A stretch of DNA of 52,012 bases from Clostridia bacterium (lineage in GTDB: Bacteria; Bacillota; Clostridia; Oscillospirales; Acutalibacteraceae), in assembly GCA_017517135.1 (NCBI GenBank), contig JAFXAK010000015.1, forward strand, positions 1-52,012. The letters run 5' to 3'. Positions 13,098 to 21,831 of the stretch are shown piece after piece (the first letter of the stretch is position 1; each line of letters starts with the position of its first letter). Below the pieces are notes generated by a model. It searched no databases and was not told where the DNA came from. It worked only from the letters and a program-made list of their open reading frames with translations. Position numbers and translations under genes: made by a program.

Positions 13098-16028
13098 TTA
13101 TTTGGTTTTCACATACTTATATTGAGACCAGCCGGAATAGTATTTCACATTGTTTACAGTCTTGTATGTTCTTACTCTTACATAGTAAGTCTTTGCTGCA
13201 GTAAGACCGCTTAATGTTGTTTTTACCGTGCTGCTGCTTGTGAGCGTCTTGATTTTTGCGTTTGTGAAATCCTTGTTTCTTGAATACTGAATCTGATAGC
13301 CTGTAACTTGGGTTGTTTTCTTATTAAGGTTAACAGTTATACTCTTTGTGCCTGCTTTAAGTGAAGCAACTGTGGTTTTGGGCGGGTTGATTTTGAATGT
13401 TAATGTTTTTGTACCCGTGTAGTTGCCTATCATTTTAACGGTTACTTTGTATGTACCGACTAATTTTCTTCCGCTTGCGTATGTTACGGTATAGTGTTTG
13501 TCTTTTGTAAGCTTTGTGCCGTATTGATTAGTTACGGTAACGACCGGTGTTTTTACACTGCCGTTATATGTATAGCTTATATATGAAAGCTTTACGGTAC
13601 ACTTTGAAATATCAATCGGATTTATTTTGAATGTGAGTGTCTTTGTACCTGTATAATTACCAATCATTTTGACACTAACCTTATAAGTGCCCACATTTTT
13701 TCTGCCTGAAGCATATGTTACGGTGTAGTGAGTGTCCTTGGTAAGCTTTGTGCCGTATTGATTAGTTACGGTAACGGCGGGTGTTCTTACATTTCCGTTA
13801 TATGTAAGGCTTGTTGCGGAGAGCTTTACGGTACAAGAGGAAATATTAATGGGATTAATCTTGAATGTAAGTGTTTTTGTTCCGCTGTAATTACCTTTCA
13901 TTGTTACGGTAACCTTGTATGTTCCGATATTCTTTCTGCCTGAAGCATAAGTTACGGTATAATCCGTATCTTTTTTCAGCACATTTCCCGCTGAGTCCTT
14001 AACAGTAACAGTAGGAGTTCTCACTTTTCCGTTGTATGTAAGACTTGTTGCGGAAAGTGTAAATGTCTTCGGATAGTATACAACCTTATTTGTCTTAGCA
14101 TAACCGCAGACCGTACACGCTGTTTTTACTCTTCCGTTTGCGGTAAGCGTTGCTTTTGTTGTGGTTGTTTTGTATGAATGGCTGATTGTTCGGGTTGCAG
14201 AACACACATTACAGGTCTTATCACAAGCATTTGTGTAGGTATGTGCCTTTTTCGCAATAGTTGTCTTTTTTGTAGCAGAGCATTCAGTACAGGTATATGT
14301 TTTAACACCCGTTGCAGAACAGGTAGCCTTTTTTGTAACCTTACCCGAATCGTATGAATGCTTGACAGTTACGGTATATTCGCAGCCGTATTCAGACAGA
14401 TATTCAGAGGAGTACGATAATTTAACGCTTCCTGCCTTAATAAATTTAACCTTATATGCCTTACTGCCGAAAAATTCAGTTTCAGTAACCGTTGCTACAG
14501 ATGTATCCGAAACAGCAAAAACAGTATCAGCCAAATCCGAAGAAGTCGAAATAGGCCATATCAGCAATTCATCTCCGGGATGCAATGCAGACAGACTGCC
14601 TACATAGTCCTGCGAATAATATCCGCAGCCCAGCTCACGGATTGAATATAACTCATATGCAGACGGAACATTTCCCGATTGCTTTTTACCGCATTCTGAA
14701 CAGGAAAGCTTGACATAAGTCCCGTCTGAGGAGGTGACCTTATATTTGTGTCCTCTGTCAACAGAGAATTTTTTTGTTTCACTGAGCGTTTTGGTATTTA
14801 TTGAATAAAAATCAACCTTGTTTTCACTGCATACATACCATACAGCTTTTCCGCTCACAAGCAAAGGCTCACAGTCTGAAAGAGATGCCTTCATTTTGTA
14901 TGTTTTACCGACAACAGCCCCCGCAGCATCAAGCTTTGTGTAATACACATAGCCGTCCTTTTCCCACATAAGAAGAAATGAGCTGTCTGAAAGCTTAACA
15001 AGATACGGCACACCGGCAGATTTGTCTGTGTAGCCCGTTATATAAGTAAGTGTCACCTTACCTGTTGTTTTTGAAAGTGAAGAAACATAAACATTCTGAA
15101 CATCGTCATAAAAATGCTCTGCATTCTGCACAACAGATGTTCCGACAACAATATATGCGGATGGTGATATTTCAAAGCCGCCAACCGTACAGCCTGTATA
15201 ATTAGCGCCTGTATTTCCGTATATGGGAAGCATATCTGTAACCGTACAGGTATTTGACCAATATGGAGTAAATGTACCGTCAGAAGCATCCGAGTAATAT
15301 CTGATCAGACAAACTGAGCGTGGATAAGCGTCTCCGTGGTCAACCGCAATAATGTTATTGTTTTCCGTTTCAATAAACTGATTAAATGAGTGACTGACAT
15401 AACCGTATCCCGTATTCAGCACATCGGTGAGATAATCGGTTATCTGCATTGTGCTCATATTCAGCTCTATTGTTACATTAGCCTGATGATTTAATCCGTC
15501 TGAGCTTGTATACATTTCGTGTGCGGTACGGACAATAAGATAATCTCCGCATTCGGAAAAACGGGCACTTCCCGCATCAAAGGGAACTGTTGTATTACAG
15601 TCATACAAGCCGACCGATTTTATTCTGTTCCAGCTTTTATCATACTTTGTTATTCTGAAGCACTCAACAGATGCACTTTCATTGGGATTTGTTTTTCCCG
15701 TAAGCACAAAATAGTAGTCATCACTCGCATAAAATCCGCCGAAAAGAGGAAGCTCTGCTTTGATTTCCTTGGAGGAAACGAACTTATAATCATAAGTGTA
15801 ATACTCGGCAAACATTTTGTCCGAAATATCATCATACTGAAAACGCATAAGTGTATTATCTTTGCAATCAACGAGAAAAGAGTTTGTAACCTCTGCCCAA
15901 TAGTAAGTGTATTCATGATCTTCCCTGTTTGAAAAAGAGCTTTCCGAACAGGTTACAGCATAGGAATTCACGGCAAAAAGGCAAGCAAATATTGAGATAA
16001 CAAAAACAAGTATACTTATTTTTTTCAT
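13098..16028 (-). CDS. Large secreted protein: propeller-like N-terminus, Cys-rich unit, three Ig-like repeats, Fn3
   Basis: The product is 976 residues with a signal peptide (1 to about 24, NSYA). A beta-rich, probably propeller-like domain with no recognised catalytic site spans about 30-440. An Ig-like (Big_2-type) segment (about 475-555) precedes a Cys/His-rich stretch (556-650; ATCSATGVKTYTC..C and CDKTCNVC) shared with the M23-dockerin protein. Three tandem 78-79 residue MBG-type repeats follow (about 653-883; NG.VRTP.VTV ... DYTVTYASGRKN.GTYKV). A C-terminal fibronectin III domain (884-973) ends in Lys, with no sortase signal, dockerin or membrane anchor. GGGAGAT precedes the ATG, 24 bases after the M20 peptidase stop, so the two are probably co-transcribed. 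The role is probably adhesive or carbohydrate-binding; that is inference. Confidence 0.75.
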   Translation of the reverse strand: MKKISILVFVISIFACLFAVNSYAVTCSESSFSNREDHEYTYYWAEVTNSFLVDCKDNTLMRFQYDDISDKMFAEYYTYDYKFVSSKEIKAELPLFGGFYASDDYYFVLTGKTNPNESASVECFRITKYDKSWNRIKSVGLYDCNTTVPFDAGSARFSECGDYLIVRTAHEMYTSSDGLNHQANVTIELNMSTMQITDYLTDVLNTGYGYVSHSFNQFIETENNNIIAVDHGDAYPRSVCLIRYYSDASDGTFTPYWSNTCTVTDMLPIYGNTGANYTGCTVGGFEISPSAYIVVGTSVVQNAEHFYDDVQNVYVSSLSKTTGKVTLTYITGYTDKSAGVPYLVKLSDSSFLLMWEKDGYVYYTKLDAAGAVVGKTYKMKASLSDCEPLLVSGKAVWYVCSENKVDFYSINTKTLSETKKFSVDRGHKYKVTSSDGTYVKLSCSECGKKQSGNVPSAYELYSIRELGCGYYSQDYVGSLSALHPGDELLIWPISTSSDLADTVFAVSDTSVATVTETEFFGSKAYKVKFIKAGSVKLSYSSEYLSEYGCEYTVTVKHSYDSGKVTKKATCSATGVKTYTCTECSATKKTTIAKKAHTYTNACDKTCNVCSATRTISHSYKTTTTKATLTANGRVKTACTVCGYAKTNKVVYYPKTFTLSATSLTYNGKVRTPTVTVKDSAGNVLKKDTDYTVTYASGRKNIGTYKVTVTMKGNYSGTKTLTFKINPINISSCTVKLSATSLTYNGNVRTPAVTVTNQYGTKLTKDTHYTVTYASGRKNVGTYKVSVKMIGNYTGTKTLTFKINPIDISKCTVKLSYISYTYNGSVKTPVVTVTNQYGTKLTKDKHYTVTYASGRKLVGTYKVTVKMIGNYTGTKTLTFKINPPKTTVASLKAGTKSITVNLNKKTTQVTGYQIQYSRNKDFTNAKIKTLTSSSTVKTTLSGLTAAKTYYVRVRTYKTVNNVKYYSGWSQYKYVKTK
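13380..14072 (-). repeat. Three tandem coding repeats of about 235 bp (MBG/Ig-like units)
   Basis: The three units encode nearly the same 78-79 residues each (NYTGTKTLTFKINP ends two of the three; the other has NYSGTKTLTFKINP). They are also alike at the DNA level, and a fourth, paralogous copy is the fragment at 1-183. They are a likely substrate for recombination and for assembly collapse. Confidence 0.8.
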
Positions 16029-16052
16029 AACAGCATCTCCCGAAAAAGATTA

Positions 16053-17504
16053 TCAGCTCTGCTTTTCAATAAAGTATCTGTAGAACTTGACAGCCTCTGC
16101 AAGTGCCGAAACTCCTATATTTTCGTTTGCGGCGTGCATTGCTGCAAGCTGCTGATTTGTAAGTCTTGTGGGGGTAAATCTCAGACAGTTATCACACACT
16201 CTTTCAAACTGACGGCAATCCGTACCGCCTGTCATAAGATAGGGTGTTACAACAACATCGGGGAAGCACTCGTTGAGACATTTTTTAAGGTATGCATATT
16301 CCTTGCTGTCCATAGATGATGTATTGGATGCATCACGGCTGAACATAACCTCAACCTCGAGGTCATATTTCTTTGCAATTTCTCTGAGAACTGCAACGGA
16401 TTCTTCGGCATTCTGATGCACGGAGGGACGGATGTTGCAGATAACATATGCATAGTCAGGCAAAACATTGGGAGCCGAGGAGCCGTCAGACATTGTGAAT
16501 GCACAGGTTGTGGAAAGGAATGCACCGCCCATTGATGAGAGCATCGGCAAAACCTTTTTAACCACACCCTTGAACAGCCACATATTGCTCAGCACAAGAC
16601 GAAGCGGGAAGGTCATATAGGGTGCAATGCTGTCGAACATCTCGGGGATGGGACTTGTGTATGCCTTTGTGAAGGGCTCACTCTTTTCGACCTCACAGAT
16701 AAACTTTGAAAGTCTTACGATGGGTGTGTTCTTGGGAGGAGTTGAAGCGTGACCGCCCTTTCCTCTTGCAATAATTTTGAGATTTACAAAGCCTTTTTCA
16801 ACAAGACCGATAGCCGCACAGGGAACCTCCAGACCGGGGAAGGCATTTTCCATAACTGCACCGCCCTCGTCCATAACACAGGAAAGTCTGATGCCCTTTG
16901 ACAAAAGATACTCAACAAGTGTCTCGGCACCGCCGCCCGAATTTTCTTCGTTTACGGATGAAGCAAGCCATACATCTCTTTCGGGAACAAAGCCCTCCTT
17001 GAGTAATTCTTCGACTGCGGCAAATTCGGCACAAAGAGTGCTCTTGCAGTCCATAGCACCTCTGCCCTTGACAACGCCGTCTTCAATAAGACCTGAGAAA
17101 GGATCATTTTCCCATTCCTTTTCCTCGGCAGGAACAACATCCTGATGTCCCATAAGCAGAATACCTTCCTTTGAAGAATCCTTACCTGCCCAACGGAAAA
17201 GCATATTACCGTCAATATGATGCGCCTCAAGCTTTGTGAAGATATTGGGGAAAAGCTCGGACATAACAGTCTGAAGCTTTAAAAATTCGGAATAGTCCTC
17301 ACCCTTTTTCTTTGAGAGAGTGGGCACCTTTACCATTTCGGAAAGACAGTGAGCATACTCGGCTTCCTCTTCCTTTGTCCAGCTGATAGCCGCCTTTTTA
17401 TCCGATACAGTCTTTTTGTTTGTTACCGCTTTTATAACGGCAACACAAATAAGCAAAACAACCACTGCAAGAATTAAAAGCAAAGCAAATAAAAAATATT
17501 TCAT
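16053..17504 (-). CDS. Membrane-anchored M20 metallopeptidase, carboxypeptidase S/PM20D1 type
   Basis: This 483-residue zinc hydrolase probably acts on peptides or N-acyl amino acids outside the membrane. The N-terminus has one transmembrane helix (about 4-26). The M20 core follows, with metal and catalytic residues in LLMGHQDVVP, GRGAMDCKST, VNEENSGG, MDEGG and a late MHAANENI. The GHQDVVP...W..DPFSG.I.DG..KGRG pattern is that of the CPS1/PM20D1 branch. An open frame extends 37 residues further upstream to 17615, but the ATG at 17504 has AAGGAGG at ideal distance, so I take that start. It lies downstream of ilvE and upstream of the repeat surface protein. Exact substrate unknown. Confidence 0.85.
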   Translation of the reverse strand: MKYFLFALLLILAVVVLLICVAVIKAVTNKKTVSDKKAAISWTKEEEAEYAHCLSEMVKVPTLSKKKGEDYSEFLKLQTVMSELFPNIFTKLEAHHIDGNMLFRWAGKDSSKEGILLMGHQDVVPAEEKEWENDPFSGLIEDGVVKGRGAMDCKSTLCAEFAAVEELLKEGFVPERDVWLASSVNEENSGGGAETLVEYLLSKGIRLSCVMDEGGAVMENAFPGLEVPCAAIGLVEKGFVNLKIIARGKGGHASTPPKNTPIVRLSKFICEVEKSEPFTKAYTSPIPEMFDSIAPYMTFPLRLVLSNMWLFKGVVKKVLPMLSSMGGAFLSTTCAFTMSDGSSAPNVLPDYAYVICNIRPSVHQNAEESVAVLREIAKKYDLEVEVMFSRDASNTSSMDSKEYAYLKKCLNECFPDVVVTPYLMTGGTDCRQFERVCDNCLRFTPTRLTNQQLAAMHAANENIGVSALAEAVKFYRYFIEKQS

Positions 17505-17566
17505 AAGAATACCTCCTTGATATAATAACAGTATAATACAAATCTTTATTTTTTTCAATATACAAA

Positions 17567-17604
17567 GGCTGCATAAAGCACACTTTCGTGTGGATTTATA
17601 CAGC
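17567..17604 (-). terminator. Hairpin after ilvE
   Basis: Long arms GGCTG(T/C)ATAAA and CACAC/GTGTG form a hairpin of about 38 bases starting 8 bases after the ilvE stop. The following T tract is interrupted, so it may be a weak terminator or a processing and stability structure between ilvE and the M20 gene. Confidence 0.5.
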
Positions 17605-17611
17605 CCCTTTA

Positions 17612-18673
17612 TCAAAGCTTTACTATCCAGTTGTGAGTATCGGGAAGCTTACCCCACTGTATACCTGTCAGGGTATCGTAAAGGTGCTGTGTCAGCTCAC
17701 CGATTTTACAGTCATTGATTACATATACCTTGCCGTTATATGCAAGCTTGCCTACAGGTGAAATAACAGCGGCAGTACCGCAGCCCCAGGCTTCTTCCAG
17801 CTCGCCATTTTCGAGTGCTTCTATAATTTCATCAACACTTATTCTGCGTTCTTCAATCTCATAGCCTTCTTCTCTGAGAACTTCGAGAATTGATTTTCTT
17901 GTGATACCGGGGAGAACAGTGCCGATAAGGTCGGGAGTGATAATTTTGCCGTTTATCTTGAACATAACATTCATTGAGCCGACCTCTTCAACATACTTCT
18001 GATGAACACCGTCAAGCCAGAGCACCTGAGAGTAACCAAGCTTTTCTGCTCTCTCTCCGGCACGGGTAGAGCAGGCATAGTTACCGCCACACTTTGCAAA
18101 GCCCGTACCGCCTCTTACAGCTCTTACATCCTCAGTTTCAATCATAATTGAAACGGGGTTGATGCCCTCTGCATAGTAGCTTCCGCTGGGAGAAGCAATA
18201 ATTGCGAACACAGCTTCCTTTATGCCGTGAAGACCGAGGTTTGCTTCACTTGCGAACATATAAGGACGGATATAAAGTGATGTGCCGTCCTTATGCGGAA
18301 CAAAATCCTCTTCGAGCTTTACAAATTCCAGGATAGCCTGCATTGCATCGTCCTCGTCGAGTGTGGGCAGACACATTCTTTCGGCTGAATTGTTCATTCT
18401 TCTCACATTTTCAATAGGTCTGAAAAGCTGAACAGCGCCATCTGCAGTTCTGTATGCCTTGAGACCTTCAAAAACCTCAGTTGCATAGTGAAGAACTACT
18501 GCGGCAGGATGAATGGGCAAAGGTCCGAAGGGAACGATTCTTGCATTATGCCAGCCTTCTTCTCTGTTATAATCCATCAAAAACATATGGTCAGTATATG
18601 TAAGACCGAAGCCGAGATTATTTTCATCGGGCTTGGGCTGAGGATTGGGATTTTTTGTTACTTTGATATCCAT
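17612..18673 (-). CDS. ilvE: Branched-chain amino acid aminotransferase
   Basis: IlvE exchanges the amino group between glutamate and the keto acids of leucine, isoleucine and valine, with PLP as cofactor, in the cytoplasm. The 353-residue protein has the class IV aminotransferase signature: the PLP lysine in GTGFAKCGGNYACS, LGYSQVLWLDG, EVGSMNVMF and LPGITRKSILEV. I place the start at the ATG at 18673 because TAAGGAGA lies before it; this Shine-Dalgarno overlaps the TAA stop of the dehydrogenase gene upstream, so the two are translationally linked. The pairing suggests interconversion of branched-chain amino acids, keto acids and hydroxy acids. Confidence 0.93.
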   Translation of the reverse strand: MDIKVTKNPNPQPKPDENNLGFGLTYTDHMFLMDYNREEGWHNARIVPFGPLPIHPAAVVLHYATEVFEGLKAYRTADGAVQLFRPIENVRRMNNSAERMCLPTLDEDDAMQAILEFVKLEEDFVPHKDGTSLYIRPYMFASEANLGLHGIKEAVFAIIASPSGSYYAEGINPVSIMIETEDVRAVRGGTGFAKCGGNYACSTRAGERAEKLGYSQVLWLDGVHQKYVEEVGSMNVMFKINGKIITPDLIGTVLPGITRKSILEVLREEGYEIEERRISVDEIIEALENGELEEAWGCGTAAVISPVGKLAYNGKVYVINDCKIGELTQHLYDTLTGIQWGKLPDTHNWIVKL

Positions 18674-18686
18674 TTTATATATCTCC

Positions 18687-19670
18687 TTATTTGATTTCAA
18701 GTGTATTGTCCTTGCCTGTTTCAAACAGATAAAGACTTTCAAAATTGTGCTCTATCATAGACTGCACATCCTCGTCCGTATAAAAGGCGGTGTGCGGGGC
18801 TAAAATCACATTCGGATATGAACGAAGAATTGCCATTTCGTGATTTACAATAACCTCTCCTGCGCGGTTGTGATAATACAGACCGTCTTCCTTTTCGAGC
18901 ACATCCAATGCTGCCGCACCTATTTTTGAGCTTTCTATACCTCGTATTAATGCAGGTGTGTCAATGATAGTACCCCTTGCCGTATTGACAAGCACAACAC
19001 CGTTTTTCATTTTTGCTATACTTTCATCGTTTATAAGGTGAAAAGTTTCTTCATTGGACGGAGCGTGAATGCTTATAACATCGCATTGAGCTAAAAGCTC
19101 ATCAAGAGAAACATATTCGGCATATTTTTTAACTTCTTCATTTTCAAAAACATCATATGCAAATATTTTACAACCAAATCCGCTCAGATGCTTTATTGCC
19201 GTTGCACCTATTCTGCCTGTACCGATAATTCCTACCGTACAGGCGGAAATATCCTTGCCGATTTTACCTTTAAGCGAAAAATCCTGTACCTCGCTTCTTT
19301 TCAGTATATGTGCCATATTTCTCAGGCACATCAGCATAAGCATTATTGCATAGTTTGCAACGCCGTTCGGGGTATAGGTCGTGTTGCTGACCTTTATCCC
19401 CTGTCTTTTACATTCCTCCATATCAACATGCTCAAAGCCTATTGAACGCAAAGTGAAATATTTAACACCGAGAGAGGAAAATTTTTTTACAAGCTCAGAA
19501 TCAAATGTGCAGGGCGTAAAGCTTATTGCCTCGCAGCCTTTTGCAAGCTCAGCTGTGTGCATATCGGGATACTGTGAGGTCCAGCCGAACTCGCAGCCGT
19601 ATTTTTCTGCAGCTTCGGCAGCATAACCGATTTCGTCAAACTCCCTTGCCGCGTAGATAAACATTTTCAT
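18687..19670 (-). CDS. D-2-hydroxyacid dehydrogenase (D-lactate/D-hydroxyisocaproate type)
   Basis: This NAD-dependent enzyme reduces 2-keto acids to D-2-hydroxy acids. The 327-residue sequence has LRSIGFEHVDMEECKRQGI, the NAD motif GIIGTGRIG (about 147-155), the catalytic Arg in VNTARGTIID and the catalytic His in LAPHTAFYT. The last motif is typical of the D-lactate and D-2-hydroxyisocaproate branch; VanH belongs to the same group. It is the first gene before ilvE, whose product supplies branched 2-keto acids, so a branched keto acid such as 2-ketoisocaproate is a reasonable substrate. This is inference; pyruvate is the alternative. No vanA or vanX genes are near. Two 14-bp direct repeats lie just upstream. 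Confidence 0.85.
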   Translation of the reverse strand: MKMFIYAAREFDEIGYAAEAAEKYGCEFGWTSQYPDMHTAELAKGCEAISFTPCTFDSELVKKFSSLGVKYFTLRSIGFEHVDMEECKRQGIKVSNTTYTPNGVANYAIMLMLMCLRNMAHILKRSEVQDFSLKGKIGKDISACTVGIIGTGRIGATAIKHLSGFGCKIFAYDVFENEEVKKYAEYVSLDELLAQCDVISIHAPSNEETFHLINDESIAKMKNGVVLVNTARGTIIDTPALIRGIESSKIGAAALDVLEKEDGLYYHNRAGEVIVNHEMAILRSYPNVILAPHTAFYTDEDVQSMIEHNFESLYLFETGKDNTLEIK

Positions 19671-19687
19671 AGATAATACCGTTTTCC

Positions 19688-19715
19688 GTTAAATAATACA
19701 TGTTAAATAATACAT
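19688..19715. repeat. Perfect 14-bp tandem repeat upstream of the dehydrogenase-ilvE operon
   Basis: GTTAAATAATACAT occurs twice in direct succession (19688-19701 and 19702-19715), 18 bases before the ATG at 19670. It may be an operator or simply a short duplication; on the minus strand each unit contains TATTAT, which could act as a -10. Confidence 0.6.
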
Positions 19716-19817
19716 ATATTATCAACAACTTTAAAAACAAGTCAACCGAAAACAGCAAAAAAGAGATATGAAAATTTAACATCTTAACCATTACTAAAAT
19801 TAATTGATTATTTCAAA

Positions 19818-20750
19818 TTAATTACCGTAATGATTAATAAGTCTTGTATACTCCTCGTCTGTTATCTCAATAAATCTGCCGTGCTTGAAGCCGTAGGGGA
19901 AAGAAAATTCCTCATCAGCTCTGACAAAATCCGCATCTCCGGGTTTAGCTGAAATAAAGGGCACATATCCCATTTTTTCCTTTTCACAGCCGAAGAAATC
20001 AAGCATCAGACACCATCTGCCGTCAGGCAGAATATAGGTTGTCGCAGCCTCATATGCACCGGGATTTCCGAGCTTATCCATAATGGCATCAAATTTTTCA
20101 TCATGCTCAAATGGACCAAAAAGACTCTTTGAGGTTTCGTGCATATTCATAGGCGGATTATTCGAGTTTTTATAGAACAGATGATATGTGTCACCAATCT
20201 TAACTATATGAGAATCAAGGATTTCATTATCCTTTGTGAAATAAAGCTCAGGAAGTGTAAATTCTTTAAAATCCTTCGTTTTAGTGTAATATACGGACAT
20301 ATGCTCAAACCCGTTTTCGGCAACGGTGGAGCCCCAATGAATGACATATTCTCCGTTTTCCTCGTCAAAGTAAATTTCAGGTGCCCACAGGCAGCCGAAA
20401 TCGTCTCTGCCGAAAAACAACAGCTTCTGTTCGCTGAAATTTATAAGGTCATCCGTTTCCCAGAAAGAAAGCATTTTACTGCCGTTGTGATTTATATCCT
20501 TCCAGTCAACACAGTAATTTTCATCCATTCTGTAAACAATACAAAGGTCGGTTGCGAGAATAACAAAGCCGCCTTCTTTTTTGCGGATAATTTCTATATC
20601 GCGGACACCCTTTGCCCCCAGATTACTTGTAAGAACGGGCTTACCGCCGTTAAGCGGCTCCCATTTCAATCCATCCTTACTTACTGCAAAATATACCTGC
20701 TCCCCGTCGGGAGTTATTTTTTCTCTGAAATGTGTGCTGAGATACGGCAT
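19818..20750 (-). CDS. Glycoside hydrolase family 43-like protein, cytoplasmic
   Basis: This 310-residue protein has no signal peptide and the five-bladed propeller pattern of GH43/GH117-like enzymes: VRDIEIIRKKEGGFVILATD, LWAPEIYFDEENGEYVIHWG, EILDSHIVKIGDTYHLFYKN and YEAATTYILPDGRWCLMLD. The acidic residues in RDIE, WAPE and DSH are candidates for the catalytic set. Known relatives release arabinose or xylose. It is a single gene with its own promoter and no transporter beside it, so substrate and physiological role are open. A lectin-like or inactive propeller is less likely but possible. Confidence 0.75.
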   Translation of the reverse strand: MPYLSTHFREKITPDGEQVYFAVSKDGLKWEPLNGGKPVLTSNLGAKGVRDIEIIRKKEGGFVILATDLCIVYRMDENYCVDWKDINHNGSKMLSFWETDDLINFSEQKLLFFGRDDFGCLWAPEIYFDEENGEYVIHWGSTVAENGFEHMSVYYTKTKDFKEFTLPELYFTKDNEILDSHIVKIGDTYHLFYKNSNNPPMNMHETSKSLFGPFEHDEKFDAIMDKLGNPGAYEAATTYILPDGRWCLMLDFFGCEKEKMGYVPFISAKPGDADFVRADEEFSFPYGFKHGRFIEITDEEYTRLINHYGN

Positions 20751-20779
20751 AAAACTGCTCCTTTTATGTGTTTTTTCTA

Positions 20780-20808
20780 ATTATAACACATAAACCGCAA
20801 AGCCGCAA
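20780..20808 (-). promoter_or_regulatory. Candidate promoter of the GH43-like gene
   Basis: On the minus strand TTGCGG (20803-20808) is 17 bases from a perfect TATAAT (20780-20785), about 29 bases before the ATG at 20750. Confidence 0.45.
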
Positions 20809-20825
20809 ATAAAAACTTTATAATA

Positions 20826-20854
20826 TTTACTTTTTCTTTTCTGAGTGGTATTAT
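20826..20854 (+). promoter_or_regulatory. Candidate promoter of the metallophosphoesterase gene
   Basis: TTTACT (20826-20831) and TATTAT (20849-20854) are 17 bases apart, 36 bases before the ATG at 20891. It is divergent from the GH43 promoter. Confidence 0.4.
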
Positions 20855-20890
20855 TTGTTTTAACGGATATACCCTGAAAGGAGATTTACA

Positions 20891-21730
20891 ATGAAACGAA
20901 AAATAATCATATTTTCAATATTACTGCTGATATGTGTAATTTATCTGTATACAGGCAATACGCTGATTGTCAGCACGGAATATGAAATATATTCTTCCGG
21001 GATTTCAGAAAACTTTTCGGGCTTTACCATTGTTCATATTTCAGACCTGCACAATGCGTCCTTCGGCAAAAATCAGGAACAGCTCATAAAAAAAATAAAT
21101 AAAGCAGAACCCGATATTATTGTTATCACGGGCGACCTGATAGACTCCCGGCGAAAAGGCACGGATAATGTAAAAAAGCTGCTTGAAAATCTGCCCGAGC
21201 AGATTGATGTTTACTTTGTAACGGGAAATCATGAAGCCGCTTCAAAGGAATATAATGAGCTTTTGAAAATTCTTGAGGACAACAATGTAAACATAATGCA
21301 GAATGAAAATACTTTAATTGAAAGAGACGGACAATATATAAATCTTTGCGGTATAAATGATCCCTTGTTCCTGACAGGCACCGCCTACAGCAAGGAAAAC
21401 GATGAACGGGTTGCAGAAATTCTTGGAGAATTATGCACCGAGGATTTTTATAATATTTTGCTCTCCCATCATCCCGAAATGCTTGATATCTATGCGCAAT
21501 CAGCCGCCGATCTCGTTTTGTCGGGACATGCTCACGGCGGACAGATACGCCTGCCCTTTATAGGCGGATTATTTGCTCCCGGTCAGGGACTTTTACCTGA
21601 ATATACTGACGGTATTTTTACTCAGAATAACACTAATCTGATAGTAAGCCGAGGCTTGGGTAACTCTGTTTTCCCGTTAAGAGTAAACAATTTTCCCGAG
21701 CTTGTAACAATAAAACTTTACTGCAGATAA
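20891..21730 (+). CDS. Membrane-anchored metallophosphoesterase (YkuE/YaeI type)
   Basis: The 279-residue product has an N-terminal hydrophobic anchor (about 5-22). A calcineurin-like phosphoesterase domain follows, with all metal-binding motifs: HISDLHN, TGDLID, VTGNHEA, LLSHHPE and LSGHAHGGQIRLP. The GGQI(R/K)LP tail is characteristic of the YkuE/YaeI group of bacterial metallophosphoesterases, so it probably hydrolyses a phosphodiester or pyrophosphate bond outside the membrane. AAAGGAG precedes the ATG. It lies 101 bases before glmU and may be transcribed separately. Confidence 0.9.
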   Translation: MKRKIIIFSILLLICVIYLYTGNTLIVSTEYEIYSSGISENFSGFTIVHISDLHNASFGKNQEQLIKKINKAEPDIIVITGDLIDSRRKGTDNVKKLLENLPEQIDVYFVTGNHEAASKEYNELLKILEDNNVNIMQNENTLIERDGQYINLCGINDPLFLTGTAYSKENDERVAEILGELCTEDFYNILLSHHPEMLDIYAQSAADLVLSGHAHGGQIRLPFIGGLFAPGQGLLPEYTDGIFTQNNTNLIVSRGLGNSVFPLRVNNFPELVTIKLYCR

Positions 21731-21752
21731 AGCATTTTTCTTGTCTTTACAC

Positions 21753-21781
21753 TTGAAAGAAAAAATGTTGTGTGATAATAT
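21753..21781 (+). promoter_or_regulatory. Candidate promoter of the glmU operon
   Basis: TTGAAA (21753-21758) is 17 bases from TAATAT (21776-21781), 50 bases before the ATG of glmU. A perfect TATAAT also occurs at 21795-21800, but without a matching -35, so the exact site is uncertain. Confidence 0.35.
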
Positions 21782-21831
21782 TATTAGATACAGTATATAA
21801 TATATAAACTATTATATGCGGAGGTTTTATT

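Noticed and set aside
13380-14072. Tandem repeats as a CRISPR or other DNA-level array
   Set aside because: The units are about 235 bp, coding and without unique spacers. They are protein domain repeats.
18687-19670. VanH-type dehydrogenase as part of a vancomycin resistance cluster
   Set aside because: The protein belongs to the same family, but no D-Ala-D-Lac ligase or VanX dipeptidase gene lies near, and the gene is coupled to ilvE.
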